Assembly: GCA_002781365.1 (NCBI GenBank)
Contig: PETN01000016.1
Coordinates: 62,001 to 126,000 of the forward strand
Source: Sulfurimonas sp. CG01_land_8_20_14_3_00_36_23
GTDB taxonomy: Bacteria > Campylobacterota > Campylobacteria > Campylobacterales > Sulfurimonadaceae
Reading direction: 5' to 3'
Length of the DNA stretch: 64,000 bases
In this document: positions 16,167 through 24,619 of the stretch, piece by piece
Numbering within the stretch: position 1 is the first letter of the stretch
Layout of the letters: every line of letters begins with the position of its first letter
Translations under genes and position numbers: made by a program
Notes under the pieces: model-generated
Database searches by the model: none
Seen by the model: the letters and a program-made list of their open reading frames with translations, nothing else
What the model was told of the DNA's origin: nothing

Positions 16167-17192
16167 ATGGCTAAAATAACTCTCAATAAAAATAATTTTT
16201 TTAATAATCTTGATATTATCGCAGAACATACCAAAACAAAAGATAAAATAGCTCTTGTTTTAAAGGACAATGCGTATGGGCATGGTTTGGTTGAGGTTGC
16301 GACGATGGCGCGTGAATATGGCATAAAAAGGGGAGTTGTTAAATCCCAAAAAGAGGCGGAGCAAATTGAGCATCTTTTGGAGTATATCTTGGTCTTAGCA
16401 GAGATACCTGAGAAAAAGAGCGAGACAATCCGATATACAATCAACGACCTCTCCTCTATAAAGAAATTTCCACATGCCACAAAAGTGGAGCTAAAAGTAG
16501 ATAGCGGAATGCACAGAAACGGTGTGGCACCAAGCGAACTTAAAGAGGCTTTTTCTATGATAAAAGAGCAGGGCTTGATTTTAGAAGCGCTCTTTACACA
16601 TCATAGAAGTGCGGATGAGCTAAGCGGTGCGTGGTTTTGGCAAAATGATACTTTTCAAAAAGCGAAAGAGGAAGCGAAGGCTCTGGCACAAGAGTTTGGT
16701 TTTGGTGCGCTTAGGTTTCACTCAGCAAACTCCGCTTCACTCTTTCGGCATGTGGAATTTTCTGAAGATATGGCAAGAGTCGGAATCGCCGCTTATGGAT
16801 GTATGGAACTCTCCAGTGCTTTTACTCCTGTGAAGGAGAAAAAGTTTAAACCTGTACTCTCACTCTACGCAAAAAAACTCTCCTCAAGAACCGTTAAAAA
16901 AGGGGAGCGTGTTGGCTATGGCGGAACTTTTGAGGCGAGAGAAGATTGTGTTGTAAGTAACTATGATTTTGGTTACGGAGCAGGATTTTTGCGTATAAGT
17001 TCCAACAACTACACAACGCCACACGATAAAGAGTTAGCGGGGCGAATCTCTATGGATAACAGCTCTTTTGTTTGCCAAGAGGAGGAGATTTTGATTTTTG
17101 AAGATGCTTCTGTGATGGCAAAAGCCGCACAAACAATTAGTTATGAAGTCTTGACCTCATTAAAAGCAGATATAAAAAGAGAGATTTTCTAA
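16167..17192 (+). CDS. alr: Alanine racemase
   Basis: 341 residues from the ATG at 16167, which gives the expected N-terminus MAKITLNKNNFFNNLDII. The frame is open further upstream, but that part lies antisense to the agmatine deiminase gene. The PLP lysine lies in LVLKDNAYGHGL. Later family motifs are KVDSGMHRNGV, RFHSANSAS, RVGIAAYG and GERVGYGGTF, and GRISMDNSSF. The enzyme makes D-alanine for peptidoglycan. Slightly shorter than the ~360-residue norm. No ribosome site is present; the -10 box ends 6 bases upstream. Two repeats lie inside (16467 exact, 16746 variant). Confidence 0.93.
   Translation: MAKITLNKNNFFNNLDIIAEHTKTKDKIALVLKDNAYGHGLVEVATMAREYGIKRGVVKSQKEAEQIEHLLEYILVLAEIPEKKSETIRYTINDLSSIKKFPHATKVELKVDSGMHRNGVAPSELKEAFSMIKEQGLILEALFTHHRSADELSGAWFWQNDTFQKAKEEAKALAQEFGFGALRFHSANSASLFRHVEFSEDMARVGIAAYGCMELSSAFTPVKEKKFKPVLSLYAKKLSSRTVKKGERVGYGGTFEAREDCVVSNYDFGYGAGFLRISSNNYTTPHDKELAGRISMDNSSFVCQEEEILIFEDASVMAKAAQTISYEVLTSLKADIKREIF
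16467..16479 (+). repeat. Dispersed 13-bp repeat, exact
   Basis: Exact copy inside alr, read as F-P-H-A-T. Confidence 0.9.
16746..16758 (-). repeat. Dispersed 13-bp repeat, 11/13
   Basis: Minus strand reads ATTCCACATGCCG, inside alr. Confidence 0.7.
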
Positions 17193-17201
17193 GAGCATTT
17201 T

Positions 17202-17714
17202 TTACTCAGGTAAAATTCTTCTGCTCTGCCAATAGGTACTTTGCCAATAGGGATTGCTCAGTTGTGAGACGATGACTCCATGCTTTTGTGAGGTATGGAT
17301 AAATTTCCCTTCCTCAATGATGATGCCAATATGTCTCTTATTGTAGCCAGTTTTGAAAAAAACTAAATCCCCCTCTTTTGTGGAATTTTTGCTGATTTTA
17401 TGACCTCTGAGAACTTGCTCTCTTGTTGTTCTTGGTATCTCTATGCCAAAAGCATCTTTATAGATAGTATGGATAAGTCCAGAACAATCAACCCCATCTT
17501 GCGTCATTCCCCCGAGCCTAAAAGGTGTCTTGTACCATTTTTTATACTCTTTATAGAGGGAGGTCGTTATCCAGTTCTTACTCTTTGGTTTGTAGGGAGG
17601 TTGGGTGACTTGGTGCTCTGTTTTTACTCTATCCGTGTTATAAGTGAGACTTTTTTTCGAGGAGCATCCTGTAAGCAGGGTGATAGAGATGAGCAAAAGA
17701 GCAGCTTTAAACAT
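17202..17714 (-). CDS. NlpC/P60 cell-wall hydrolase lipoprotein
   Basis: 170 residues with a lipoprotein signal peptide (lipobox LTGC, Cys16). The NlpC/P60 domain has catalytic Cys in GVDCSGLI, His in KRHIGIII and a polar third residue in FIHTSQ. It is likely a gamma-D-glutamyl-diaminopimelate endopeptidase anchored in the outer membrane. It is convergent with alr (9-base gap) and follows a small conserved gene by 1 base, so a peptidoglycan-turnover role beside D-alanine synthesis fits the context. Confidence 0.87.
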   Translation of the reverse strand: MFKAALLLISITLLTGCSSKKSLTYNTDRVKTEHQVTQPPYKPKSKNWITTSLYKEYKKWYKTPFRLGGMTQDGVDCSGLIHTIYKDAFGIEIPRTTREQVLRGHKISKNSTKEGDLVFFKTGYNKRHIGIIIEEGKFIHTSQKHGVIVSQLSNPYWQSTYWQSRRILPE

Positions 17715-17715
17715 G

Positions 17716-18108
17716 TTATGAATTTATCTTCACAATTGCATTTGAGAAAATAACTCCATCCACACCTAAGATTGCCAAGGCTTCTATCTCCTCTTCATCT
17801 TCGATTTTTACGAGTATCTTTGCATCAAAAAGGTAGTTGTTTGCAAGCTCCTGCGCGATTTTTGCAAAGGATTGAGAGACGATAATATATTTTGCATTGA
17901 GTGCTGAAGCGTAGATGATTTGCGTAATCTCTTCGACTTCAAGGGCTAAGGTAACATCATTTTTATTTGCATGGTTGATAATATCTAAGTTCTCTTCACT
18001 AAATTTTATAAAGAGCGTTGAAGAGGGTGGAGTGTTCTCTATTGCGTCGATGTCACTTACATGATAGAAGTGTTCACTTGGAAGAAATCTGTGTCCAAAA
18101 ATAAGCAT
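17716..18108 (-). CDS. Conserved hypothetical protein
   Basis: 130 residues from the ATG at 18108 (MLIFGHRFLPSEHFYHVSDIDAI), which overlaps the stop of the PP0621-like gene by one base (TAATG). The chain alternates short strands and helices (TLFIKFSEENLDIINHANKN, ALEVEEITQIIYASAL, YIIVSQSFAKIAQELA, LVKIEDEEEIEALAILG, VDGVIFS), a Rossmann- or TIM-barrel-like alpha/beta pattern. I recognise no family. An upstream in-frame extension is antisense to nothing but overlaps the neighbour and is unlikely. Confidence 0.75.
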   Translation of the reverse strand: MLIFGHRFLPSEHFYHVSDIDAIENTPPSSTLFIKFSEENLDIINHANKNDVTLALEVEEITQIIYASALNAKYIIVSQSFAKIAQELANNYLFDAKILVKIEDEEEIEALAILGVDGVIFSNAIVKINS

Positions 18109-18326
18109 TATCCTCTCCTCACACACTCTTTCGAGCAGTAATATTTTGCGTTGCTTAAGAGTGCTTCGTCTACTTCGCAGTAGATTCCACATGCCGAACA
18201 TGCAACCATTTCATTGCTCGTCTCTTGCGTTTTGTCTTTTTTAGGAGAAGCAGGTTTTGTGCCTCTCTCTCTGATAAAGAAAAAGTAAACACCTACAATG
18301 AGCGCTAGAATAACTAAATATTGCAT
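18108..18326 (-). CDS. PP0621-like small membrane-anchored zinc-ribbon protein
   Basis: 72 residues: one N-terminal membrane helix (MQYLVILALIVGVYFFFI), a basic linker, and a Cys cluster (CSACGIYC, later YYCSKEC) consistent with a treble-clef zinc site of the PP0621 family. It starts immediately after the rsmG stop and overlaps the next gene by one base. The function of the family is unknown. A repeat variant (18184) encodes A-C-G-I, which is part of the zinc motif itself. Confidence 0.75.
   Translation of the reverse strand: MQYLVILALIVGVYFFFIRERGTKPASPKKDKTQETSNEMVACSACGIYCEVDEALLSNAKYYCSKECVRRG
18184..18196 (+). repeat. Dispersed 13-bp repeat, 11/13
   Basis: ATTCCACATGCCG in the PP0621-like gene. 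Confidence 0.7.
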
Positions 18327-18905
18327 TTACTCTTCTCCTAAAAGGAGGTAGTGTCTCTTTTTAGTTTGTACTATTTTGTGAGGCATACTCTCATCTACTT
18401 CATCAAAAACACGTTCTCCCTTGTAAAAAAGGAGTTTAGAGTTCTCATCACGGAAATTTTCACTTAGTTGTAAAAGCATTTTTGTATCTGTAACCGCTCT
18501 GGATGTGATGAGTTCAAAAATCTGTGTTGGCATCTCTTCAACTCTTTTTTTTACAACAGTAACATTCTCAAGCCCTAAGTCCGCTTTTATAAACTGTAAA
18601 AAACTAGCTCTTTTTGCAAGAGGTTCAGCAAGAGTCACTTGCGTATCAGGAAGAGCAAAAGCTAAGATCATGCCTGGAAAACCAGCTCCTGTACCAATAT
18701 CTAAAATGCTTTTTACTTTTGGGAGGAAGCTTACAGGGAAAACAGAGTCGTAGATGAACTCATTTAAAGTTTTTTCATCTTTGGCACCTGTGAGGTTATG
18801 GATTTTATTCCATTTAAAAAGATGCTCTTTATATTTTTGAATATTGTAAAAAAAGTTCTCTGGTAGTAAAATTTTATCTTCTAGTAATGCACTTTTTAAA
18901 TCCAC
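18327..18905 (-). CDS. rsmG: 16S rRNA (guanine-N7) methyltransferase RsmG
   Basis: 192 residues from a GTG preceded by AAGGAT. The Rossmann SAM site is [21 protein letters not shown], preceded by [10 protein letters not shown], both RsmG (GidB) hallmarks; ITSRAVT and LFYKGER follow. It methylates G527 of 16S rRNA. It probably forms an operon with the two small genes downstream, whose start codons abut or overlap. Confidence 0.95.
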   Translation of the reverse strand: MDLKSALLEDKILLPENFFYNIQKYKEHLFKWNKIHNLTGAKDEKTLNEFIYDSVFPVSFLPKVKSILDIGTGAGFPGMILAFALPDTQVTLAEPLAKRASFLQFIKADLGLENVTVVKKRVEEMPTQIFELITSRAVTDTKMLLQLSENFRDENSKLLFYKGERVFDEVDESMPHKIVQTKKRHYLLLGEE

Positions 18906-18950
18906 AAAATTATCCTTTTTAAAAGGATATTTTATCTAAATTTACCATTT

Positions 18951-19514
18951 TTATGAAAACATCTTCCTAAAAGAGGTGAAAAGGAGTTGGCGAAAACCCT
19001 CCTGGGCAACTATACCCTCGATAAAGGCATCATAGCTTGTATCTCTATTTTCAAAATAAGCACGAAGGAATTTCTCACTCATCTCCACACCACCTTCCTC
19101 TTCAAGCTCTAAAAGTTTATTGTAGATGGGAATCATTGTGTCAATCGCTTTTTGTGGAGCTGCTTTTCTAAAGGCAGTGTGAGAGATGATGTTATGTGAA
19201 ACGGGGTCAACCTTTGGTTCAAACTCCGTAATAACCCAGTAATAGCTTCCATCTTTTGAAAGATTTTTAACTACAGCTAGAATATTGTTCCCTGTTTTGA
19301 TTCTTTCCCACATCATTTTAAAAATAACACGAGGCATATCTGGGTGCCGCACTATGTTGTGAGGTTTGCCTATAAATTCCTCTTGTGTATATCCTGATAT
19401 CTCAGTAAAATAATCATTTCCATACTCTATGATTCCCTTGGTATCAGTTTTGGAGACTATATATCTTTTCTTACTTAACTTTATTTCATGGTTTGTAGGT
19501 GTAGGTTGTGTCAT
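18951..19514 (-). CDS. PAS-domain redox/energy sensor, CetB/Aer-like
   Basis: 187 residues from the ATG at 19514, which has AAAGGAT upstream; an earlier in-frame start at 19556 is less likely. A single PAS domain (about residues 15-125) contains TDTKGIIEYGNDYFTEISGY and IGKPHNIVRHPDMPRVIF, the FAD-type PAS signature shared with Aer and Campylobacter CetB. There is no transmembrane or signalling domain, so it presumably hands its signal to a partner such as a CetA-type receptor, which is not in this window. It is divergent from a CZB-domain gene. Confidence 0.82.
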   Translation of the reverse strand: MTQPTPTNHEIKLSKKRYIVSKTDTKGIIEYGNDYFTEISGYTQEEFIGKPHNIVRHPDMPRVIFKMMWERIKTGNNILAVVKNLSKDGSYYWVITEFEPKVDPVSHNIISHTAFRKAAPQKAIDTMIPIYNKLLELEEEGGVEMSEKFLRAYFENRDTSYDAFIEGIVAQEGFRQLLFTSFRKMFS

Positions 19515-19611
19515 AAACAAAATCCTTTTAGATACATCAGAAAATATTATATTCAAGTTTTATTAAATATATGTAATAATGCATAAAACTTTTATAAATA
19601 TAAGGTTGGAC

Positions 19612-20055
19612 ATGAATAAAGAGCAGACTATAGAATCGATAGATAATGCAAGAAAAGCACATATTGCACAGATGGAAAAAATTGAAGCGCTATTGCGTGG
19701 AAAAAAGGTTGAGAATCCTACATCTCCAGAAAAGACAAAATGTCAATTTGGTAAGTGGTTGTATGATGAAGATAATCATGTTAAAGATATTCTTGGATCA
19801 CAATTTTATTCAAATATTGAGATTTTGCATGCAAGGTGGCATGAAGAGTACTCTAGAATTTTTAATATATTTTTTAAAGAGGAGAAGAAGAGTTTTCTCT
19901 CAAAACTTTTAGCTTCCTCTAAAATAGATGAGATGGAGATGGATAAGGCAAGGCTTTATCACTCTGAACTCAAAGTGACAACAGAGGAACTTTTAAAAGC
20001 ACTCGGTTCCTCTTATAGAAGAGCTTCCGCATTGAGTGAGTCTAAATTTCGTTAA
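19612..20055 (+). CDS. CZB-domain protein (chemoreceptor zinc-binding)
   Basis: 147 residues from the ATG at 19612, with AAGG 8 bases upstream. The CZB zinc ligands are visible: His in AHIAQMEKI, Cys in KCQFGKWLYDE (CxFGxW core), His in LHARWHEEY and His in RLYHSEL. CZB domains usually sit at the end of chemoreceptors or diguanylate cyclases and sense zinc or hypochlorite. A stand-alone form like this must act through a partner. It is divergent from the CetB-like sensor, suggesting both belong to one taxis circuit. Confidence 0.82.
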   Translation: MNKEQTIESIDNARKAHIAQMEKIEALLRGKKVENPTSPEKTKCQFGKWLYDEDNHVKDILGSQFYSNIEILHARWHEEYSRIFNIFFKEEKKSFLSKLLASSKIDEMEMDKARLYHSELKVTTEELLKALGSSYRRASALSESKFR

Positions 20056-20068
20056 ACCTCTCTTTATC

Positions 20069-21322
20069 TCATTGTCCAAAAATAGGTAATTTTTCGTGAA
20101 GTTGTACTACATCGCCCATGACGATGAGTGCAGGTCTCTGCGCATTTTGACACAAATCTTCTAACGCATGAAGTTTTCCAACAACTACACTCTGTTTTTT
20201 TCTTGATGCATTTGAGATGATAGCAACATCTTTATTTAAATCCACACCACTTTTTGCAGCCGCCTCTTTTATCTCTTTTGCACGAGAGACACCCATTAAA
20301 ATAACAACGGTATGATTTTCATATTTTAGAAGAGGAATCCACTCTAGATTTACAAGGTTTCCAGCTAAGTGCGCGGAGACTATGGAGAGGTTTGTTGCAT
20401 ACCCTCTGGCTGTCGGAGCGATGCCACTTAGAAGTGGTGCTGCAAGTGCGGAGGAGATACCAGGAATGACTTCTACTCGGATACCCTCTTGTGCTAAGGA
20501 GATTGCCTCTTCGGCACCTCTACCAAAGATATAAGGGTCACCACTTTTTAATCTGGCGATTGTGAGCCCTTGGTTAGCATATTCGATAAGCAGGGCATTA
20601 ATCTCCTCTTGTTTCATAGAGTGAAATCCCTTCTCTTTACCAACAAATACCTGCTCTGTGGAGGGAGGGATAGTGTCGATAATCTCTTGTGAGATGAGGT
20701 GGTCTATAAAAACGACATCTACATTTTGAATAATCCTATAGGCTTTAAGGGTTAAAAGCTCTACATCTCCTGTTCCACACCCAACAAGGTAAACTTTTGA
20801 GAGAAGTTTTTTTGTCTGGATTCTTGTTAAATCCGCATCAATCAAGCCCTCTTTGCGCTCTTGCTCTTTTTGATTGGTTAATTTTTCTATCTCTTTTGGA
20901 AGCATCTCTTTTATCTTATCTCGAATAACTTGCGTTATCGTTGGCGAAGCACCACCCGAACTTACGGCAATTTTCAGATTTCCATACTCTAAAAGCGAAG
21001 CAAAATAGAAGTCACAAATTTCAGGTTTATCAACTACATTAAGAAGTATATTTTTGGTTTTTTTAAAGGCAAGAAGCATATCTGAAACCTCTTTGACCCC
21101 TGTAGCGTCGATAATGATTTCAAAATCTTGTATGTCAGAGATATGAAACTCTTTTTTAGAAATCAGGTTTGTATACTCTTTCATCTTCTCATCTATCTCT
21201 TTGGAAATAACTTGAAACTCGATGTTGTTTCGCGCTAAAACAGATGCCTTTTGAAGTGCAACCGCTCCTGCACCAAGAAGTAAAATTTTTTTATTGTTTA
21301 AAATGATGGGTAAAGTTTTCAT
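20069..21322 (-). CDS. cysG: Siroheme synthase CysG (fusion)
   Basis: 417 residues. The N-terminal half (1-~150) is a precorrin-2 dehydrogenase/ferrochelatase with NAD motif ILLLGAGAVALQKA and VSSGGASPTITQVIRDKI. The C-terminal half is uroporphyrinogen-III C-methyltransferase: VYLVGCGTGDVELLTLKA, RLKSGDPYIFGRGAEE and VIPGISSALAAP. It makes the siroheme needed by the sulfite reductase in the same cluster. It is the last gene of the run beginning with cysK, 8 bases after the Rrf2 gene. Confidence 0.95.
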   Translation of the reverse strand: MKTLPIILNNKKILLLGAGAVALQKASVLARNNIEFQVISKEIDEKMKEYTNLISKKEFHISDIQDFEIIIDATGVKEVSDMLLAFKKTKNILLNVVDKPEICDFYFASLLEYGNLKIAVSSGGASPTITQVIRDKIKEMLPKEIEKLTNQKEQERKEGLIDADLTRIQTKKLLSKVYLVGCGTGDVELLTLKAYRIIQNVDVVFIDHLISQEIIDTIPPSTEQVFVGKEKGFHSMKQEEINALLIEYANQGLTIARLKSGDPYIFGRGAEEAISLAQEGIRVEVIPGISSALAAPLLSGIAPTARGYATNLSIVSAHLAGNLVNLEWIPLLKYENHTVVILMGVSRAKEIKEAAAKSGVDLNKDVAIISNASRKKQSVVVGKLHALEDLCQNAQRPALIVMGDVVQLHEKLPIFGQ

Positions 21323-21330
21323 AAAAAGTG

Positions 21331-21735
21331 TTAAATCTCATAAAAATAGGGCTGTGAAGAGCGGTAGAGTTCAGAGAGTTTCATCTCAAACATAGCGCAC
21401 ATTTTGTTCTCTATATCTGACCAGAAATACTCTAAAATTGTACTTGCTCCTACATTGCCATCTATTTTATAAAAAGCACCCTCTACAGCCTCTATAATCT
21501 CTAATACGCTTATCTGGTCTGCACTTCTTGCCAACTTATACCCACCCTGCGCGCCACGAATACTTACGAGAAGATTACTTTTTCTTAAACTCGAGAGAAG
21601 TTGTTCAAGATAGCCATGGGAGATATGGGTCATAGCGGCTATCTCTTTGACTTGCATAGGTTTGTTGTTGGTTGTGCGTGAGATTGCATACATTGCGGCA
21701 ACACCGTAAATTGCTTTAGAGGAGAGAAAAGCCAA
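21331..21735 (-). CDS. Rrf2-family transcriptional regulator (CymR-like)
   Basis: 134 residues from a TTG that directly follows the upstream stop; AAAGGAG lies 5 bases before it. The winged HTH is typical of Rrf2 (VKEIAAMTHISHGYLEQLLSSLRKSNLLVSIRGAQGGYKLA). The three-Cys iron-sulfur ligand set of IscR/NsrR is absent (only one Cys, in KMCAMFE), which points to a CymR-type regulator of cysteine metabolism. That fits its place inside the sulfate assimilation cluster. A candidate operator is the inverted repeat at 28920-28959. Confidence 0.85.
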   Translation of the reverse strand: MAFLSSKAIYGVAAMYAISRTTNNKPMQVKEIAAMTHISHGYLEQLLSSLRKSNLLVSIRGAQGGYKLARSADQISVLEIIEAVEGAFYKIDGNVGASTILEYFWSDIENKMCAMFEMKLSELYRSSQPYFYEI

Positions 21736-23058
21736 TTAGTCTCCTTTTGTTGTTATAAGTGAGCGTTTTATGGCACTAATCAAAGCATCTATGTCCTCTA
21801 TAGTTTGAGAGTAGTGCAGGCTGATTCTAAGCCAACCTGGACGATTATCTAAAAGCTCACTCATACTTTCACTATCTTCAAGCTCTAGCAAATCATGCCC
21901 GTAAGGACCTGCACACGAGCAGCCAGCGCGGGTTTGAAAACCCTCTTCATTGGAGAGATTTGCACAGAGTGTATAGGGATTTATATCTTTTATGTTAAAA
22001 GAGACGATTCCTATATTTTCTGCTTTATTGCAACCGTAGCATTTGATTCCCTCGATAGAACGAAGCTCTTTGGTGAGATGTTTATAAAGCTCTTTTTTTC
22101 TTGCATCTATCCAATCGAGTCCTATTTCATTGCGAAGCTGATACGCTAAAGCCGCACGAATCAACTGCAAGATTCCTGGCGTGCCTGCATCTTCTCTATC
22201 TTCTAGCTTCTCAACAAATACATGGCTTTTTCTACTTACATAACTAACAGTTCCGCCACCTGCAAAAGTAGGTGCTGTATTGCTGTCGGATAGGTTTTTT
22301 CTTATCGCGAGCAGACCGCATGAACTTGGTCCTCCAAGTAACTTGTGCGGTGAAAAAACCATAGCATCATAGAGTTGGCAAGGAATATTTTTATAAGGAG
22401 AAGAAGCCGCTGCATCAAAACAGACAATCGCTCCATACTCTCTTAAAAGTTTTGAAATCTCCTCATAGGGTGTAATCGTTCCCGTGACATTTGAAGCGAT
22501 ACAAAAAGAGCCTATGATTTCTCTGCCACTGTTCTTTTGCAAAACATCTTTTAACTCTTCTAAATCTACAAGCCCTTTTTCATTGAGACCTATACGAATC
22601 GTTTCACATAAAGCTTCTCTATAGCTTATCTCATTGGAGTGATGCTCATAAGGACCAACGATAACTAAAGGAAACTTTGTCTTGTCAAAATTACCATATC
22701 TTGCTTTGGTTGCAGGAGGAATATATAAGCCGAGTATCTCTTGGAGTTTTTTGAGTGCAGCTGTTGCTCCACATCCGCTTGGCAGAAGAGCAAAATTCTC
22801 ATCAATCTCTAAAAGTTCTTTAAGATGTTCACGTGCATGACGGTAATAGTTATCTGTTTTTGCCGCCATAAAAGCCTCTTTTGAGTGCGTATTCGCATAG
22901 GTTTCGAGAATATCTCGAATCCTATCTTCTATGGGTTGATATGCCAACCCTGAGGCAGTATAGTCAAAATAATTTTTTTTATGTATGCCAATTGTGTTTT
23001 TGATAATCTGAGAAAATTTATCAGTACTATCTAAAAGAGGTCTAAAAGGCTGGCTCAT
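21736..23058 (-). CDS. Class V aminotransferase, cysteine desulfurase-like
   Basis: 440 residues from the ATG at 23058 (MSQPFRPLL), which has GGAG 11 bases upstream; it overlaps the sulfite reductase gene by 17 bases. The PLP lysine is in FSPHKLLGGPSSCGLLA. The C-terminal RAGCSCAGPYGH holds Cys residues in the SufS/CsdA active-site position. It could release sulfur from cysteine or act as a cysteine lyase. Its placement between a sulfite reductase and an Rrf2 regulator suggests a role in sulfur flow, but the substrate is not certain. Confidence 0.8.
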   Translation of the reverse strand: MSQPFRPLLDSTDKFSQIIKNTIGIHKKNYFDYTASGLAYQPIEDRIRDILETYANTHSKEAFMAAKTDNYYRHAREHLKELLEIDENFALLPSGCGATAALKKLQEILGLYIPPATKARYGNFDKTKFPLVIVGPYEHHSNEISYREALCETIRIGLNEKGLVDLEELKDVLQKNSGREIIGSFCIASNVTGTITPYEEISKLLREYGAIVCFDAAASSPYKNIPCQLYDAMVFSPHKLLGGPSSCGLLAIRKNLSDSNTAPTFAGGGTVSYVSRKSHVFVEKLEDREDAGTPGILQLIRAALAYQLRNEIGLDWIDARKKELYKHLTKELRSIEGIKCYGCNKAENIGIVSFNIKDINPYTLCANLSNEEGFQTRAGCSCAGPYGHDLLELEDSESMSELLDNRPGWLRISLHYSQTIEDIDALISAIKRSLITTKGD

Positions 23059-24610
23059 TTGAGTATTTCTCCAGTATAAAATTTCCAAAATTACTATTTA
23101 AACTCTGTTCATATTCTTCTATTAATGATTCTATTAACAAAGGGACTTCACTTGATGTTACTTTAACATCTGTTTTAATGCTAAATCGGCTCTCTTCTCC
23201 CTCTAAGTTTCCACCTACAACAAGATGAAATCCATTGACACGCTCTTCACCGCTTTTTACCATCGCGCCTATAAATCCTAAATCCACAATGTGTGGGTGC
23301 GCGCAGGAGTTTGGACATCCATTGATACTGATACTTACAGGTTCACTAAAGTCAGGAAATCTTTTTTTGAGATAATCAACCACTTCGATAGAGAAGTTTT
23401 TTGTCTCACTGATAGCAAATTTACAAAAGTTCAATCCTGTACAAGCAAGTGTTCTCGCCTCAAAAACAGAGGGTTCTACACTTAAATCTATAGAGTCTTG
23501 AATCTTTTTGGCAAAACTTTGTGTAAGCTCTTGTGCTACACCCTGAACAACAATGTTCTGTGTTGTCGTAAGCGTTATACCTTCGGCATTATAATCTTTT
23601 AACTCTTGTGCAAGTTTAAATATTTTATTCCCGATTCTCCCCGCTGGGATTGCATACCCAATCGCGTTGTATCCCTGCTTCGAGCTCTCTATAATTCCAA
23701 AGTGACTTCTTCTTGGGTAGGGTGTAAACTTCATCCCATCAAAGGCTTCAAACTTTACGCCCGATAATTTCTCAAGTTCTGCAAGAAACTTCTCCTCACC
23801 CCAAGCTTCAACTAAATGTCCAAGACGTGCTTTAGAGCGGTTGTCTCTTCTTCCATTATCTCTATAGAGTATTGCAACTGCTTTGGAAACCTCTACAACA
23901 TCTTTACGTTGAATGAAGCCGATATGGGAAGCTATGCGGCGGTTACTTGCTTGACCACCGCCAACACTTACACTAAAAACAAGCTCATTCTTTGCGCGTT
24001 TGACTGCTGTAAATGTTAAGTCTTGAACCTCATGTGAGATACAGTGTTTGTTACATCCGCTGACACCCACTTTAAACTTACGTGGCAGGTTGCTAAATTC
24101 ACGATTGGCTCTATACAAATCATTTAACGCATCTACTAAATCACGCACATCATCAATCTGCTCTTTGTCGATTCCATTGACTGGGCAGGAGACAATATTT
24201 CTAGGACAATCCCCAGAAGCTCCAGTCACACTCAGTCCAACACGCTCTAAACGTTGGAATATCTCTGGAAGATTTTCTATCTCAATCCAATGAAACTGAA
24301 CATCTTGTCGTGTTGTTAAATCAGCGGTGTCACGTGCGAACTCTTTTGATATTTTTGCCACTTCAAGCAACTGCTCAGAACTTAGATACCCTTGCTCTAC
24401 TTTGATTCGAAGCATAAAATATGTCTTCTCATCATCGCCTTGAAGATTTTTGTTTTGTGTATATAAGCCATACCACTTAAATCTGTCAAGGTCTTCAGGA
24501 TGAATCTCTTCTCCTGTTTGCGCATAACGGATGATGTCATCTAAGACATCAAATCCATCTTTTTCTACTTTAATTCTCTCTACACGCTCAGCTTTTGTTT
24601 CTGATGCCAT
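23042..24610 (-). CDS. Assimilatory siroheme sulfite (or nitrite) reductase
   Basis: 522 residues, two ferredoxin-type half-domains. The N-terminal half has FARDTADLTTRQDVQFHW and GASGDCPRN. The siroheme/4Fe-4S ligands are ACTGLNFCKFA and INGCPNSCAHP (Cx5C...Cx3C). Proteins of this group reduce sulfite to sulfide or nitrite to ammonia with ferredoxin; siroheme motifs alone do not separate the two. The location directly after cysN-cysD-cysH argues for sulfite. Confidence 0.87.
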   Translation of the reverse strand: MASETKAERVERIKVEKDGFDVLDDIIRYAQTGEEIHPEDLDRFKWYGLYTQNKNLQGDDEKTYFMLRIKVEQGYLSSEQLLEVAKISKEFARDTADLTTRQDVQFHWIEIENLPEIFQRLERVGLSVTGASGDCPRNIVSCPVNGIDKEQIDDVRDLVDALNDLYRANREFSNLPRKFKVGVSGCNKHCISHEVQDLTFTAVKRAKNELVFSVSVGGGQASNRRIASHIGFIQRKDVVEVSKAVAILYRDNGRRDNRSKARLGHLVEAWGEEKFLAELEKLSGVKFEAFDGMKFTPYPRRSHFGIIESSKQGYNAIGYAIPAGRIGNKIFKLAQELKDYNAEGITLTTTQNIVVQGVAQELTQSFAKKIQDSIDLSVEPSVFEARTLACTGLNFCKFAISETKNFSIEVVDYLKKRFPDFSEPVSISINGCPNSCAHPHIVDLGFIGAMVKSGEERVNGFHLVVGGNLEGEESRFSIKTDVKVTSSEVPLLIESLIEEYEQSLNSNFGNFILEKYSNEPAF

Positions 24611-24619
24611 GATGTTTCC

